A DNA stretch of 64,000 nucleotides from assembly GCA_041391505.1 (NCBI GenBank), contig JAWKNW010000006.1:195514-259513 (forward strand), written 5' to 3'. The stretch is from Rhodothermales bacterium (GTDB lineage: Bacteria; Bacteroidota; Rhodothermia; Rhodothermales; JAHQVL01). A program made the translations under genes and the position numbers. The notes under the pieces are model-generated. The model did no database searches, was not told the DNA's origin, and was given only the letters and a program-made list of their open reading frames with translations. How positions within the stretch are numbered: position 1 is the stretch's first letter; the number at the start of each line of letters is the position of its first letter. Below are positions 35,165 through 44,329 of this stretch, piece by piece.

Positions 35165-36142
35165 ATGACCGCTGCCTCCTCCGACCCGTCCGCCCGCCAG
35201 TCGCTCGCCCTCGTCATTCCCGTCTACAACGAAGAAGCCGTCGTGCCCATGCTGCTGTCGGAGATCGCGGCGTTTCGGACGGCGCATCCGGATGTGACGC
35301 AGGTCGTCTTTGTGGATGACGGGAGCGAAGACCGCACGGTCGAACTGCTCCAGCAGGGGACGGCGGGCCGCGACGGGTACTGGATCGTGGGGTTCAGCCG
35401 CAATTTCGGGCATCAGCTGGCGATCACGGCCGGCCTCGGGGTTGTCCAGACCGACGCGGCGGTGATTCTCGACGCGGATCTGCAGGATCCTCTTCCTGTC
35501 GTCGCCGAGATGATGGACCGCTGGCGGGAGGGGTATGACGTCGTTTTTGCCGTCCGCGAGCGCCGGGAAGGGGAGCCGGGCCTGAAACGCTTGGCCGCGG
35601 CCGCCTTCTACCGCTTTTTTCGCTGGATGGCCGACCTCGACATGCCGCTGGACACGGGCGATTTTCGGCTCGTCTCGCGCAAGGTGATCGACGTCTACAA
35701 CCGCATCGGCGAGCAGCAGCCGTTCGTGCGCGGGATCGTATCCTGGATCGGCTTCAACCAGATCGGCATCCCGTACGTGCGCGCCCCGCGCGCGGCGGGG
35801 CAATCGAAATACACCCTGCGCAAACTCATCAAGCTCGCGATGAGCGGGCTGACGTCCTTCTCCGACAAGCCGCTGCGGATCTCGATCCGGCTCGGCATCG
35901 GGGTGGCGCTCCTCGCCGTGGCGGGTTTGCTCGTCGCGCTCGGGGCGGCGCTGTTCGGCGGCAAGGGGGTCACGCTGAGCGCGGTGCTCATCTTCGTGGG
36001 TTTCTTCTTCGGCGGCGTCCAGCTGCTTTTTCTGGGCGTCGTGGGGATGTACCTGCTGCGGGTGTACGAGGCCGTAAAGGGCCGGCCGCGGTACATCGTG
36101 TCGTCCGAGTGGCGGTCGGAGGGCGCCGGGGACCTCGCTTAA
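35165..36142 (+). CDS. GtrB/DPM1-like family 2 glycosyltransferase (polyprenyl-phosphate sugar synthase)
   Basis: 325 residues. The GT-A domain shows LALVIPVYNEE, VVFVDDGSEDRT, FSRNFGHQLAITAGL, the DXD-like VILDADLQDP and the DTGDFRLVSRKV acceptor segment. Two hydrophobic helices near the C-terminus (about residues 240-265 and 275-300) anchor it in the inner membrane. Such enzymes move a sugar from a nucleotide onto undecaprenyl phosphate for later use in the periplasm. An ATG at 35165 directly precedes the conserved start. It precedes mtnA by 85 bp but need not be related. Confidence 0.9.
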   Translation: MTAASSDPSARQSLALVIPVYNEEAVVPMLLSEIAAFRTAHPDVTQVVFVDDGSEDRTVELLQQGTAGRDGYWIVGFSRNFGHQLAITAGLGVVQTDAAVILDADLQDPLPVVAEMMDRWREGYDVVFAVRERREGEPGLKRLAAAAFYRFFRWMADLDMPLDTGDFRLVSRKVIDVYNRIGEQQPFVRGIVSWIGFNQIGIPYVRAPRAAGQSKYTLRKLIKLAMSGLTSFSDKPLRISIRLGIGVALLAVAGLLVALGAALFGGKGVTLSAVLIFVGFFFGGVQLLFLGVVGMYLLRVYEAVKGRPRYIVSSEWRSEGAGDLA

Positions 36143-36227
36143 CGCTACATCGAGCAGGACGCCGCCCGGCGTATCCGGGCTGTGCCGACCGCACGAAAAT
36201 GATGCACACACCACCCGGTATAACCCG

Positions 36228-37280
36228 ATGACCCGGTCCGCCTACGATTTCGAACCTGCCGGCACCGTCCCGCCGCTCCGCTGGGGAGGGGACCGCGTCG
36301 CGCTGCTCGACCAGACCCGGCTGCCGGCCGAGGAAGTCTGGCTCGACCTCCGTACCCCGGAGGAGATGGCCGAGGCGATCCGGATGCTGCGCGTCCGCGG
36401 CGCGCCGGCGATCGGCATCGCGGCCGCCTACGGAGTGGTGCTGGGCGCCGGGGAGCCGGCCGCGGCCATCGCGCTGCTGCGCACGACGCGGCCGACGGCG
36501 GTGAACCTGTTCTGGGCGCTCGACCGGATGGCCGCCGTGGTGGCGCGGCACGCCGGCGACGAGGCGGATGCGCTCCGCGGGGCGCTGCTGGCCGAGGCCC
36601 TGGCCATCCATGCGGAGGACCTCGACGCGGGCCGGCGACTCGGCGAATTCGGGCTCACGCTGTTTCGCGACGGCATGCGGGTGATGACGCACTGCCACGC
36701 CGGCGGCGTCGCGACGTCCGGTTACGGGACGGCGCTGGCGCCGCTGCTGATGTCGCGCTCGGCCGGCGTGCGGCTGACGGCCGTCGTCAATGAAACGAGG
36801 CCGTTATTGCAAGGGAGCCGCATCACGGCGTGGGAGCTGCAGCGAGCCGGCGTGCCGGTGACGCTCATCACCGACTCGATGGCCGCCCACGCCATGCGGC
36901 GGGGGATGGTCGACGCCGTGATCGTCGGGGCGGACCGCATCGCGGCGAACGGCGATACGGCGAACAAGATCGGCACCTACGCGCTCGCCGTGCTGGCTCG
37001 GGCGCACGATCTCCCGTTTTATGTCTCCGCGCCGCGTTCGACGATCGATCCCGTGACGGGGGACGGGGGAATGATTCCGATCGAGGAGCGGTCCAAGGAA
37101 GAAATAACCCGCGGCTTTGGCCGGCAGACGGCGCCCGACGGGATCGGGGTGTTCAATCCGGCGTTCGATGTGACGCCGGCGTCGCTGATTGCCGCCATCG
37201 TCACCGAAGTGGGCATCTTGCGGCCCCCGTTCGGGCCGGCGATCGCCGAAATCCTGGCCGAAGGGGCTGTAAGGCACTAA
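36228..37280 (+). CDS. mtnA: S-methyl-5-thioribose-1-phosphate isomerase
   Basis: 350 residues. MtnA converts 5-methylthioribose-1-phosphate to the ribulose form in the methionine salvage pathway. The N-terminal VRGAPAIGIAAAYG, the catalytic Cys in MTHCHAGG and the catalytic Asp in VGADRIAANGDTANKIGT are all present, and a C-terminal DGIGVFNPAFDVTP is typical. eIF2B-related paralogues lack this Cys/Asp pair. No other salvage gene (mtnB, C, D, K) lies nearby and no SAM riboswitch is apparent in the 85-bp leader. Confidence 0.95.
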   Translation: MTRSAYDFEPAGTVPPLRWGGDRVALLDQTRLPAEEVWLDLRTPEEMAEAIRMLRVRGAPAIGIAAAYGVVLGAGEPAAAIALLRTTRPTAVNLFWALDRMAAVVARHAGDEADALRGALLAEALAIHAEDLDAGRRLGEFGLTLFRDGMRVMTHCHAGGVATSGYGTALAPLLMSRSAGVRLTAVVNETRPLLQGSRITAWELQRAGVPVTLITDSMAAHAMRRGMVDAVIVGADRIAANGDTANKIGTYALAVLARAHDLPFYVSAPRSTIDPVTGDGGMIPIEERSKEEITRGFGRQTAPDGIGVFNPAFDVTPASLIAAIVTEVGILRPPFGPAIAEILAEGAVRH

Positions 37281-37380
37281 ATGCCGCCCCGTGGCGTTTT
37301 ATCCGCACATCGGTCGACGACGGCGCGGGATGCCCCGGCCGCCCGCCTTCGAGCCGCTCGAACGACAGCGTGCACGGTTT

Positions 37381-37409
37381 TTGCCATTATGAACCGAAAG
37401 CGCTACACT
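37381..37409 (+). promoter_or_regulatory. Candidate sigma70 promoter for tonB
   Basis: TTGCCA (37381-37386) and TACACT (37404-37409) are separated by 17 bp, 50 bp upstream of the tonB ATG. A short hairpin follows in the leader: CCGGTGC (37414-37420) with GCACCGG (37427-37433). Confidence 0.45.
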
Positions 37410-37458
37410 ACACCCGGTGCCTCGGCGCACCGGTTGACACCGAACTTCCTGAATCCGC

Positions 37459-38217
37459 ATGAAACAGAATGACTGGTTCGGCCTGCTCGCGAGCCTGGGC
37501 CTGCACCTCATCCTGCTGATCCTGTTTTATTTTGTCCGGACCGATCCCATCGTTCCGGAGCAGCTGGGTTTTATCCAGGTGGAGTTCGGTTCGTTTTCGG
37601 AAGGGCGGCCCGTGCAGAAAACGCCGCAGCCCGTGCCGGCGCAGAAGCAGCCGACGCCCGAACCCGAACAGCAAATCGAGGAACGCCCCGCGCCCAGCGA
37701 CCCCGAGGTATCCAAGCCGGTAGACCTCCCCGATCAAGCGCAGCCCATCGTCGACGAACAGACAGTTTCGGCGCCGGAGACCGAGGTCGAGGCCATCAAA
37801 CCGGAAGATCCGAAGGACGACAAGAAGATTGAGGAGGAGGAGAAGCCACAGCCGAAGCCCCTGCGACCGCTCGGTAGCGGATCGGTGGACGGCAACGCCG
37901 GCGCCGATTCCGGCGACGACGGCGAGGGCACCGAGGAAGACAAGGCCGCACCGTACCAGATCGAAGGCCTGAACCGCACGCCGCTCGTCACGGCCCTGCC
38001 CCAGTATGTCGAAAAGGTCAATGTCACGATCCGCATCCGGATCACCGTGAGCCCCAATGGCGAGATCATCCGCCGGGTGCCGCTGCTCAAGGGCAACCCG
38101 CGTCTGGAGCAATCGGCCATGGAGGCGCTGACGCGCTGGCGTTTTAACCCGCTGCCGGCGAATGTCCCCCAGGAAAATCAGGTCGGGGTCATCACGTTCC
38201 AGTTCCGGCTCGAATAG
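37459..38217 (+). CDS. tonB: Energy transducer TonB
   Basis: 252 residues. A single N-terminal membrane helix (LLASLGLHLILLILFYFV) anchors it in the inner membrane; residues 50-145 are rich in Pro, Glu and Lys, long enough to span the periplasm; the C-terminal domain (RIRITVSPNGEIIRRV, AMEALTRWRFNPL) is the TonB fold that grips TonB boxes. It would energise receptors such as the one at 42047. ExbB and ExbD are not in the window. It has its own candidate promoter and is followed 52 bp later by the sugar-transferase gene. Confidence 0.92.
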   Translation: MKQNDWFGLLASLGLHLILLILFYFVRTDPIVPEQLGFIQVEFGSFSEGRPVQKTPQPVPAQKQPTPEPEQQIEERPAPSDPEVSKPVDLPDQAQPIVDEQTVSAPETEVEAIKPEDPKDDKKIEEEEKPQPKPLRPLGSGSVDGNAGADSGDDGEGTEEDKAAPYQIEGLNRTPLVTALPQYVEKVNVTIRIRITVSPNGEIIRRVPLLKGNPRLEQSAMEALTRWRFNPLPANVPQENQVGVITFQFRLE

Positions 38218-38269
38218 CCGGCTGCTGGGATCACCTTTCTGGTCGTACGAAGCCGAGCCCTGATGTCTC

Positions 38270-39697
38270 GTGACGCGCAAGGCTGAATTCATCGCACTCC
38301 TGCTCGCCGACGCCACCGCGGTGTGTCTCGCGTCGGCGTTCTACTACCTCGCGCGTTTTCAGTGGGGGTGGTTTGATGTCCCGCAGGTCTACCCCGAACC
38401 CATCCCCGTCGTCGTCGCCCTGGCGGCGTACTGGCTGCTCGTTTTCTTCTTTTTCGGGATGTACCGGGAGCGGTACGCCTCCAGCCGGTTCGACGAACTC
38501 GTCTCGTTGATGAAGGTCGTGTCGGTCGGGATCCTGGTGCTCGTTTTCGCCATCTTTATCGATATCCTCCAGCCCGGATCGACGCGCGCGCTCATCTTCT
38601 ATTACTGGCTCGACGTCTTTCTGCTGGTGGCGCTCGGGCGGACGCTGGTCCGCACCGTCCAGAAGGTGCTCATCCTCAGCGGCTACGGCACGCACAAGGC
38701 GCTGATCGTGGGCTGGAGCGATCGGGTCGAGCAGTTGCATGAGGATATCGCGCGGTACCCGGCCGCCGGCCTCAACGTCGTCGGGGCGCTCCGGATCGGC
38801 CAGCGCGAAAACCGGCTTCACCGCGCGCTCGCGGGCCACGGTCAGGAGGAGGACGACGAACCGGTGGTCGAAAGCTTCCAGGACATCGAAATGCTGCCCG
38901 ACCTCATCGACGAACTCGACGTGCAGGACGTCCTCATCGCCATCGGGGCCGACGATCAGCAATCCCTCGTCGAGGTGCTCCGCCTCTGCGACGGCAAGCC
39001 GGTATCCCTCAAGCTCGTCCCGGATTTTTATTCCGTCCTCGGCGGCATGGCGCGGACGGAGCATTTGTACGGGCTGCCGCTCATCGAAGTGCTCCCGGAG
39101 CCGATGCAGCCCTGGGAGGAGAGCACCAAGCGCATCATCGATGTCGTGGTGTCGCTCCTGGTCCTCGTGCTGGGGCTTCCGTTCTGGGTTCTGCTTATCG
39201 CCCTGATTCGCCTTACCTCCAAGGGGCCGGCGATTTACCGGCAGCAGCGCGTCGGGCTCCACGGGCGCGTGTTCACGATGTACAAGTTCCGGACGATGCG
39301 CCGGGACGCCGAAGCCGCCACCGGACCCGTCTGGGCGAGCGAAGACGATCCCCGGTACACGCCGCTCGGCCGCTGGCTCCGCAAGACGCGGCTCGATGAG
39401 GTCCCGCAGTTTTTTAATGTGCTCAAGGGCGAGATGAGCCTGGTGGGCCCCCGCCCCGAGCGTCCGTATTTTGTGGATCGGCTCTCGCACGAGATCCCGC
39501 TCTACAACCGGCGCTCCCGCGTCAAGCCAGGCATCACCGGCTGGGCGCAGGTCATCTGGCGGTACGACGCGAGCCTGTCCGATGTGAAACAGAAGGTCAA
39601 GTACGATCTTTTCTACATCGCCAACATGAGCCTCCGGATGGACTTCAAGATCCTCTTCATGACGATCAAAACGGCGTTCCTGGGTAAAGGACGGTGA
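38270..39697 (+). CDS. Polyprenyl-phosphate sugar-1-phosphate transferase (exopolysaccharide initiation, WbaP/WcaJ-like)
   Basis: 475 residues, GTG start. Four hydrophobic helices lie in the first 130 residues, then a Rossmann-like CoA-binding segment (KALIVGWSDRVEQL), then the bacterial sugar transferase domain: a membrane helix, RQQRVGLHGRVFTMYKFRTM, KTRLDEVPQFFNVLKG and MSLVGPRPERP. It would transfer a sugar phosphate from a UDP-sugar to undecaprenyl phosphate, the first step of a surface polysaccharide. An ATG six bases upstream is out of frame and short. The rest of a polysaccharide cluster is not here. Confidence 0.9.
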   Translation: MTRKAEFIALLLADATAVCLASAFYYLARFQWGWFDVPQVYPEPIPVVVALAAYWLLVFFFFGMYRERYASSRFDELVSLMKVVSVGILVLVFAIFIDILQPGSTRALIFYYWLDVFLLVALGRTLVRTVQKVLILSGYGTHKALIVGWSDRVEQLHEDIARYPAAGLNVVGALRIGQRENRLHRALAGHGQEEDDEPVVESFQDIEMLPDLIDELDVQDVLIAIGADDQQSLVEVLRLCDGKPVSLKLVPDFYSVLGGMARTEHLYGLPLIEVLPEPMQPWEESTKRIIDVVVSLLVLVLGLPFWVLLIALIRLTSKGPAIYRQQRVGLHGRVFTMYKFRTMRRDAEAATGPVWASEDDPRYTPLGRWLRKTRLDEVPQFFNVLKGEMSLVGPRPERPYFVDRLSHEIPLYNRRSRVKPGITGWAQVIWRYDASLSDVKQKVKYDLFYIANMSLRMDFKILFMTIKTAFLGKGR

Positions 39698-39875
39698 GGA
39701 AGCGCGCCTTGTTGGTACATCGCACCGTTTGCATCCCGCTAGGTTTATGCTGACGTGCGAAACGTGGCTCAAGCGAGGCGGAACGCGTCAAGGCTGTGGC
39801 GTTTGATAGGTGTGGGCGAGCAGGCGCGGGTTCGATTCAGGTCCTGCGCATCCGAATCCAGAGGGGAGAAGGTTC

Positions 39876-39920
39876 ATGAATGAGCAGACACAAACGGCGC
39901 GAAGCGTGAGGTCGCGTTAA
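39876..39920 (+). CDS. Possible 14-codon leader ORF before the E1 gene
   Basis: ATG at 39876 to TAA at 39920 would encode MNEQTQTARSVRSR, ending two bases before the ATG of the 2-oxoacid dehydrogenase gene in another frame. It is preceded by one of the few good Shine-Dalgarno runs of the window (GGGGAGAAGG). It may be a coupling leader that brings ribosomes to the next start, or chance. The remaining 39698-39875 has no visible gene. Confidence 0.3.
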   Translation: MNEQTQTARSVRSR

Positions 39921-39922
39921 CT

Positions 39923-41914
39923 ATGCAAGCGGATGAGATCGAAAAGGCCCGGAGCGTCGAAGATGCCCGCGCGCAGTATCGGGCGTTGTTGCTTCCTCGG
40001 GTGATCGAGGAAAAGATGCTTCGGCTGATTCGTCAGGGCCGGCTGTCCAAGTGGTTCAGCGGATACGGCCAGGAAGCGATCGCCGTCGGTTGTACGCTCG
40101 CGCTGGAGGAGCGGGATTACATCCTGCCGATGCATCGCAACCTCGGGGTCTGGACGACGCGCGGGCTCCCGCTGGAATCGCTGTTCTGCCAGCTCATGGG
40201 CAAGGCCGGCGGCTACACGCAGGGGCGCGACCGCACGTTTCATTTCGGCGTACCGGAAAAAAGACTGGTGGGGATGATCTCTCATCTCGCCGCGATGCTT
40301 CCGGTGGCCTGCGGTCTCGGCCTGGCGAGCCAGCTCGCGGCCGAGGAATACGTGGCGCTGGCCTTCATCGGGGAAGGCGCGTCGCGCGAGGGCGACTTTC
40401 ACGAGGCCGTGAACCTGGCGTCGGTGTGGAAGCTGCCGGTCATCTTCGTCGTCGAGAACAACCAGTACGGCCTGTCCACGCCCACCGCCGACGTCATGGC
40501 CGGCAAGGACTTCGCCTCCGCGGCGGCCGGCTACGGCCTGCCGGGCATCGTGGTGGACGGCAACGACCTGCCGGCCGTGATGAGCCAGGTGGGGCAGGCG
40601 GCGGAGCGCGGACGCGCCGGCGAGGGGCCGACGCTCCTCGAGATGGTCACCTTCCGCATGCGCGGCCATGAGGAGGCATCCGGCACCAAATACGTGCCGC
40701 CCGAACTCATGACGCACTGGGCCAAGAAGGATCCCGTCGCGCGCTTCGAGCGCCGGCTGCTCAGGGCCAGGCAGCTGACGAAGGACGAGATGGCGGCGAT
40801 CCGCAAGGAACTGGAAACGCGTGTTGAAGCCGCCGCCGAGTTCGCGCTGGCGCAGCCCGAGCAGGTGAGCGCCGTGGAGCGCGAAGTGGGCGATGTGTAC
40901 GCGCCGGCGCCTCCCGTACCCGCAGCCGCCGGGGGAGCGCAGGAGACGCTGCGTTTTGTCGACGCCGTGCGGCGAGGCCTGTGGGAAGCCATGGAGGCCG
41001 ACGATCGCCTGGTGCTGATGGGGCAGGACATCGCCGAATACGGCGGCGTGTTCAAGGTGACGGAGGGGTTCGTCGAGCGGTTCGGCAAGGCGCGCGTGCG
41101 CAACACCCCGATCATCGAGAGCGGCGCGATCGGAGCCGCGCTGGGGCTCTCGCTGGCCGGCTACCGCCCGGTGGTGGAGATGCAGTACGCCGACTTCATC
41201 AGCTGCGGCTTCAACCAGATCGTCAACAACCTGGCGACGACGCACTACCGGTGGGGCGCCCCGGTCCCCGTCACGATCCGCGCGCCGTTTGGCGGCGGCA
41301 TCGGCGCCGGCCCGTTTCATTCGCAGTCGCTCGAAGCCTGGTTCACCCACGTTCCGGGGCTGAAGGTCGTGATTCCGGCGACGCCGGCGGATGCCCGGGG
41401 TTTGTTGCGGTCGGCCATCGACGACCCCAATCCGGTGCTGTACCTCGAGCATAAATTGCTCTATCGCTCGCTCAAGGCGGAGATGCCGGCGGAGCCGCAC
41501 TGGGAGCCGCTGGGGAAGGCGCGCATCGCGCGTGAAGGCCGCGACGCCACCATCGTGACGTACGGCGTGGGTGTGCACTGGGCCCTGGAAGCGGCGTCCG
41601 CGGCCGAGCGGAACGGCCATGCCATCGAGGTGATCGATCTGCGGACGCTCGTGCCGTGGGACCGGGAGACGGTGCTGGCCTCCGTGCGCAAAACGAATCG
41701 CGTGCTGGTGCTCCACGAGGCCGGCCTGACCGGCGGGTTCGGGGGCGAACTCTGCGCCACCATCGCCCAGGAAGCCTTCACCTTCCTCGACGCCCCGCCG
41801 ATGCGCGTCGGATCGCTCGACACGCCGATTCCGTTCTCAACCCAGCTCGAAAAAGAGCTGTACAGCGCGAAAGCCAGACTGCCGGAGGCCCTGGATCTTC
41901 TGCTGCGATTCTGA
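39923..41914 (+). CDS. Fused alpha/beta E1 subunit of a branched-chain/pyruvate-type 2-oxoacid dehydrogenase
   Basis: 663 residues in one chain. The alpha part (1-320) has the E1-alpha start GQEAIAVGC, the MHRNLGVW loop, TPP motif GEGASREGDFHEA to VVENN (GEG in place of GDG) and RMRGHEE. The beta part (from about 335) has FVDAVRRGLWEAM, MGQDIAEYGGVF, NTPIIESGAIGAALG, RAPFGGG and a C-terminal transketolase domain (VIDLRTLVPWD, HEAGLTGGFGGEL). Such alpha-beta fusions decarboxylate 2-oxoacids (branched-chain, pyruvate or acetoin) and hand the acyl group to an E2. No E2 or E3 lies in the window. A 14-codon leader ORF precedes it. Confidence 0.9.
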   Translation: MQADEIEKARSVEDARAQYRALLLPRVIEEKMLRLIRQGRLSKWFSGYGQEAIAVGCTLALEERDYILPMHRNLGVWTTRGLPLESLFCQLMGKAGGYTQGRDRTFHFGVPEKRLVGMISHLAAMLPVACGLGLASQLAAEEYVALAFIGEGASREGDFHEAVNLASVWKLPVIFVVENNQYGLSTPTADVMAGKDFASAAAGYGLPGIVVDGNDLPAVMSQVGQAAERGRAGEGPTLLEMVTFRMRGHEEASGTKYVPPELMTHWAKKDPVARFERRLLRARQLTKDEMAAIRKELETRVEAAAEFALAQPEQVSAVEREVGDVYAPAPPVPAAAGGAQETLRFVDAVRRGLWEAMEADDRLVLMGQDIAEYGGVFKVTEGFVERFGKARVRNTPIIESGAIGAALGLSLAGYRPVVEMQYADFISCGFNQIVNNLATTHYRWGAPVPVTIRAPFGGGIGAGPFHSQSLEAWFTHVPGLKVVIPATPADARGLLRSAIDDPNPVLYLEHKLLYRSLKAEMPAEPHWEPLGKARIAREGRDATIVTYGVGVHWALEAASAAERNGHAIEVIDLRTLVPWDRETVLASVRKTNRVLVLHEAGLTGGFGGELCATIAQEAFTFLDAPPMRVGSLDTPIPFSTQLEKELYSAKARLPEALDLLLRF

Positions 41915-42046
41915 ATCGATCCGGTCTGTTTCCGCGATGCTAAGAATGTTAAAAATCCCGCTCCGGCGCGGGGCGGCAGGTCATCCAGCTACGGGTTCAG
42001 TACCTTGCCCGCGCTATTGTTTGGCTATCTGGTCTTAGCGAGGGAT

Positions 42047-44329
42047 ATGAGGCATTTCTGTGCTGTAGTATGGGTACTTGGCGCGCTGGCGCTGGTCGTC
42101 CCGTCATCCGCCCAGCAGGCCGCGCTGCGCGGTTTTGTGACGGACGGAGCCACCGGACAGGCGCTGGATCTCGTCAACGTCGTGATTGAAGGGGCCGGCG
42201 GGGCCGGCGATGGCGCGAGCACGCGGGCCGACGGACTCTATCAATTCAGCCGGCTGGAGCCCGGTGCGTACCGCATCCGCGCGTCGTTTATCGGCTATCA
42301 GCTCTTCAGCGACTCGCTGTCCCTGGCCGAGGGGCAGGTGCTCACGTTCAACATTGCGCTCCAGCCGGTAGAAACCGAGCTGGAGGAGGTCGTGGTGGAA
42401 TCCGCCGGCCTGGCATCGGTGGCCGTTCCGGTCGCCGGCTTGCAGACGATCCGCGCGGCCGACATCGATCGCGTGCCGACGCCCGACGTGTCCGGCGACC
42501 TGGCCTCGCTGCTGACGACGATTCCTGGCGTCGTGACGACCGGAGACCAGGGGGGGCAGCTGTACATCCGCGGCGGCGAGCCCTCGCAGAATATGGTGAT
42601 GCTGGATGGGATGCTCGTCTACCAGCCCTTCCACATCCTGGGGTTCTACTCGGCGTTTCCGTCCGATATCGTCAACCGGGCGGACATCTACGCCGGCGGC
42701 TTCGGCGCACGCTACGGGGGCCGTCTCTCCTCCGTAATCGACATCCGCTCGCGGGACGGCAACAACCAGTCGATCGCCGGCTCCGCCGCGGTCTCGCCGT
42801 TTATGGGGGCGCTGCAACTCGAAGGGCCGTTGCTGCCCGGGAAGGTGTCGCTGCTCGCGTCCTATCGGCGGTCGCTCCTCGACGAGATTGCCGGCCAGTA
42901 TGTGAACGATGAGCTTCCGTTCGCTTTCGACGACCTCTTCGTAAAATTCCATGCGAAGGTCACGCCCACCAGCAATTTTTCGGCGACCTACCTCAAGACG
43001 ACCGATGCCGGCACGCTCGAACAGGCGGGTGGCGAGCTGGCCCCCGACGAGGTCACCTGGAATAACGAGGTGCTCGGCGGGCGCTACGTCTTCCTGCCGC
43101 GCAACGTCCCGGTAGCCGCTGAGCTGCGCATCTCCCATTCGCGGCTCGAAAACGGCATCGGGCCGGCGGATGCGCCCGTGCGGAAGTCGTCGATCGAGGA
43201 CACGCACATCATCCTTTCGGCCAGCTTTGTCGGGGCGCAGCTGAACGCCGACGCGGGCATGGATTTGCGCACGATCTCGCTCGACAGCGAGCTGGGCGGC
43301 CTCTATCAGAACGTCGAGTTCAGCAATGCGCGGCTCGGCAACTGGGGTAACTACCTGGATCTGGACATCAAACTCGGCGCGTACGCCCGCCTGCAGCCCA
43401 GCCTGCGCGCCCAGTTCTACAAGGTTCGATTCCAGCCCTACCTGGAGCCGCGGCTGCGGTTTGTGTGGGAGCGGGGGGGCCATCAGCTTTCGGCGGCCAC
43501 CGGCATCCATCACCAGGAGATCGTGGGGCTGACCGACCGGCGCGATGCTGCCAACGTGTTCACGGCGTGGACCAGCATCCCGTCGGAAGACGCGCGCGCC
43601 GCCAGCGTCGACGCCGGCCGCATCCAGAATGCCCTCCATGCCATCGTCGGGTACAGCGTCGACACCCGGCGCGGCGTTCGCCTCTCCGCGGAGGGGTTCT
43701 ACAAACGCATGGGCAACCTCCTCGTGGCGGAGTGGACGGCCTATCCCCGGTTCACGACGCGCATGCAGCCTGCCTCGGGCCGCTCCGCCGGCTTCGATCT
43801 CCGGCTGGATGCGCAGAAGGGCCCGGTTTACGTCCAGGTCAACTACGGCTATTCGGCGACGCGGTACGAGGCCGAACAGGCGAGCCTGAAAGTCTGGTAT
43901 GGCACGGAAACGCTCTCGTTCAGGCCGCCGCACGATCGGCGGCATCAGCTGAACCTGCTGGCGGGGGCCGATCTGGCCGGCTTCGACCTCAGCGTGCACT
44001 GGACGTACGGGGCCGGCCTGCCGTACAGCCGCGCCATCGGCTTCGACGGGTTTGCGCTGATCGACGACATCCGCAACGTCGGTCAGATTCCGACATCCCG
44101 CCGCGTGATCTACGAGAGGCCGTACAACGCGGAACTGCCGAGTTATCACCGGCTCGACGTCAGCCTCGAACGAACGCTTACGCTGGGCAAGACCCGGCTG
44201 ACGGCGCAGGCCAGCGCGCTGAACCTGTACAACCGCGCGAATATCTTCTATCTGGATGTATTCACGCTCCAGCGCGTCGATCAACTGCCGTTTATCCCAT
44301 CCATCGGACTCAAGGTGGCCTTCCAATGA
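42047..44329 (+). CDS. TonB-dependent receptor with N-terminal carboxypeptidase-regulatory-like domain
   Basis: 760 residues from the ATG at 42047, with GCGAGGG just upstream. Signal peptide to about residue 24 (VPSSAQQ). A carboxypeptidase regulatory-like beta domain follows (LRGFVTDGATGQALDLVNV, YRIRASFIGY), then the plug (GDLASLLTTIPGV, LYIRGGEPSQNMVMLDGM, GGFGARYGG) and a C-terminal outer-membrane barrel ending in VAFQ. Substrate unknown. The stop codon overlaps the ATG of the partner lipoprotein (ATGA). A TTG 42 bases upstream is the only longer alternative. Confidence 0.9.
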   Translation: MRHFCAVVWVLGALALVVPSSAQQAALRGFVTDGATGQALDLVNVVIEGAGGAGDGASTRADGLYQFSRLEPGAYRIRASFIGYQLFSDSLSLAEGQVLTFNIALQPVETELEEVVVESAGLASVAVPVAGLQTIRAADIDRVPTPDVSGDLASLLTTIPGVVTTGDQGGQLYIRGGEPSQNMVMLDGMLVYQPFHILGFYSAFPSDIVNRADIYAGGFGARYGGRLSSVIDIRSRDGNNQSIAGSAAVSPFMGALQLEGPLLPGKVSLLASYRRSLLDEIAGQYVNDELPFAFDDLFVKFHAKVTPTSNFSATYLKTTDAGTLEQAGGELAPDEVTWNNEVLGGRYVFLPRNVPVAAELRISHSRLENGIGPADAPVRKSSIEDTHIILSASFVGAQLNADAGMDLRTISLDSELGGLYQNVEFSNARLGNWGNYLDLDIKLGAYARLQPSLRAQFYKVRFQPYLEPRLRFVWERGGHQLSAATGIHHQEIVGLTDRRDAANVFTAWTSIPSEDARAASVDAGRIQNALHAIVGYSVDTRRGVRLSAEGFYKRMGNLLVAEWTAYPRFTTRMQPASGRSAGFDLRLDAQKGPVYVQVNYGYSATRYEAEQASLKVWYGTETLSFRPPHDRRHQLNLLAGADLAGFDLSVHWTYGAGLPYSRAIGFDGFALIDDIRNVGQIPTSRRVIYERPYNAELPSYHRLDVSLERTLTLGKTRLTAQASALNLYNRANIFYLDVFTLQRVDQLPFIPSIGLKVAFQ

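Noticed and set aside
39820..39860. A GGGTTCGATTC stretch that resembles a tRNA T-loop
   Set aside because: The five bases on each side do not pair, and no anticodon or acceptor stem can be built around it.
41938..42040. A 33-codon ORF upstream of the TonB receptor
   Set aside because: No ribosome-binding site, no hydrophobic segment or motif, and it overlaps the likely leader of the receptor.
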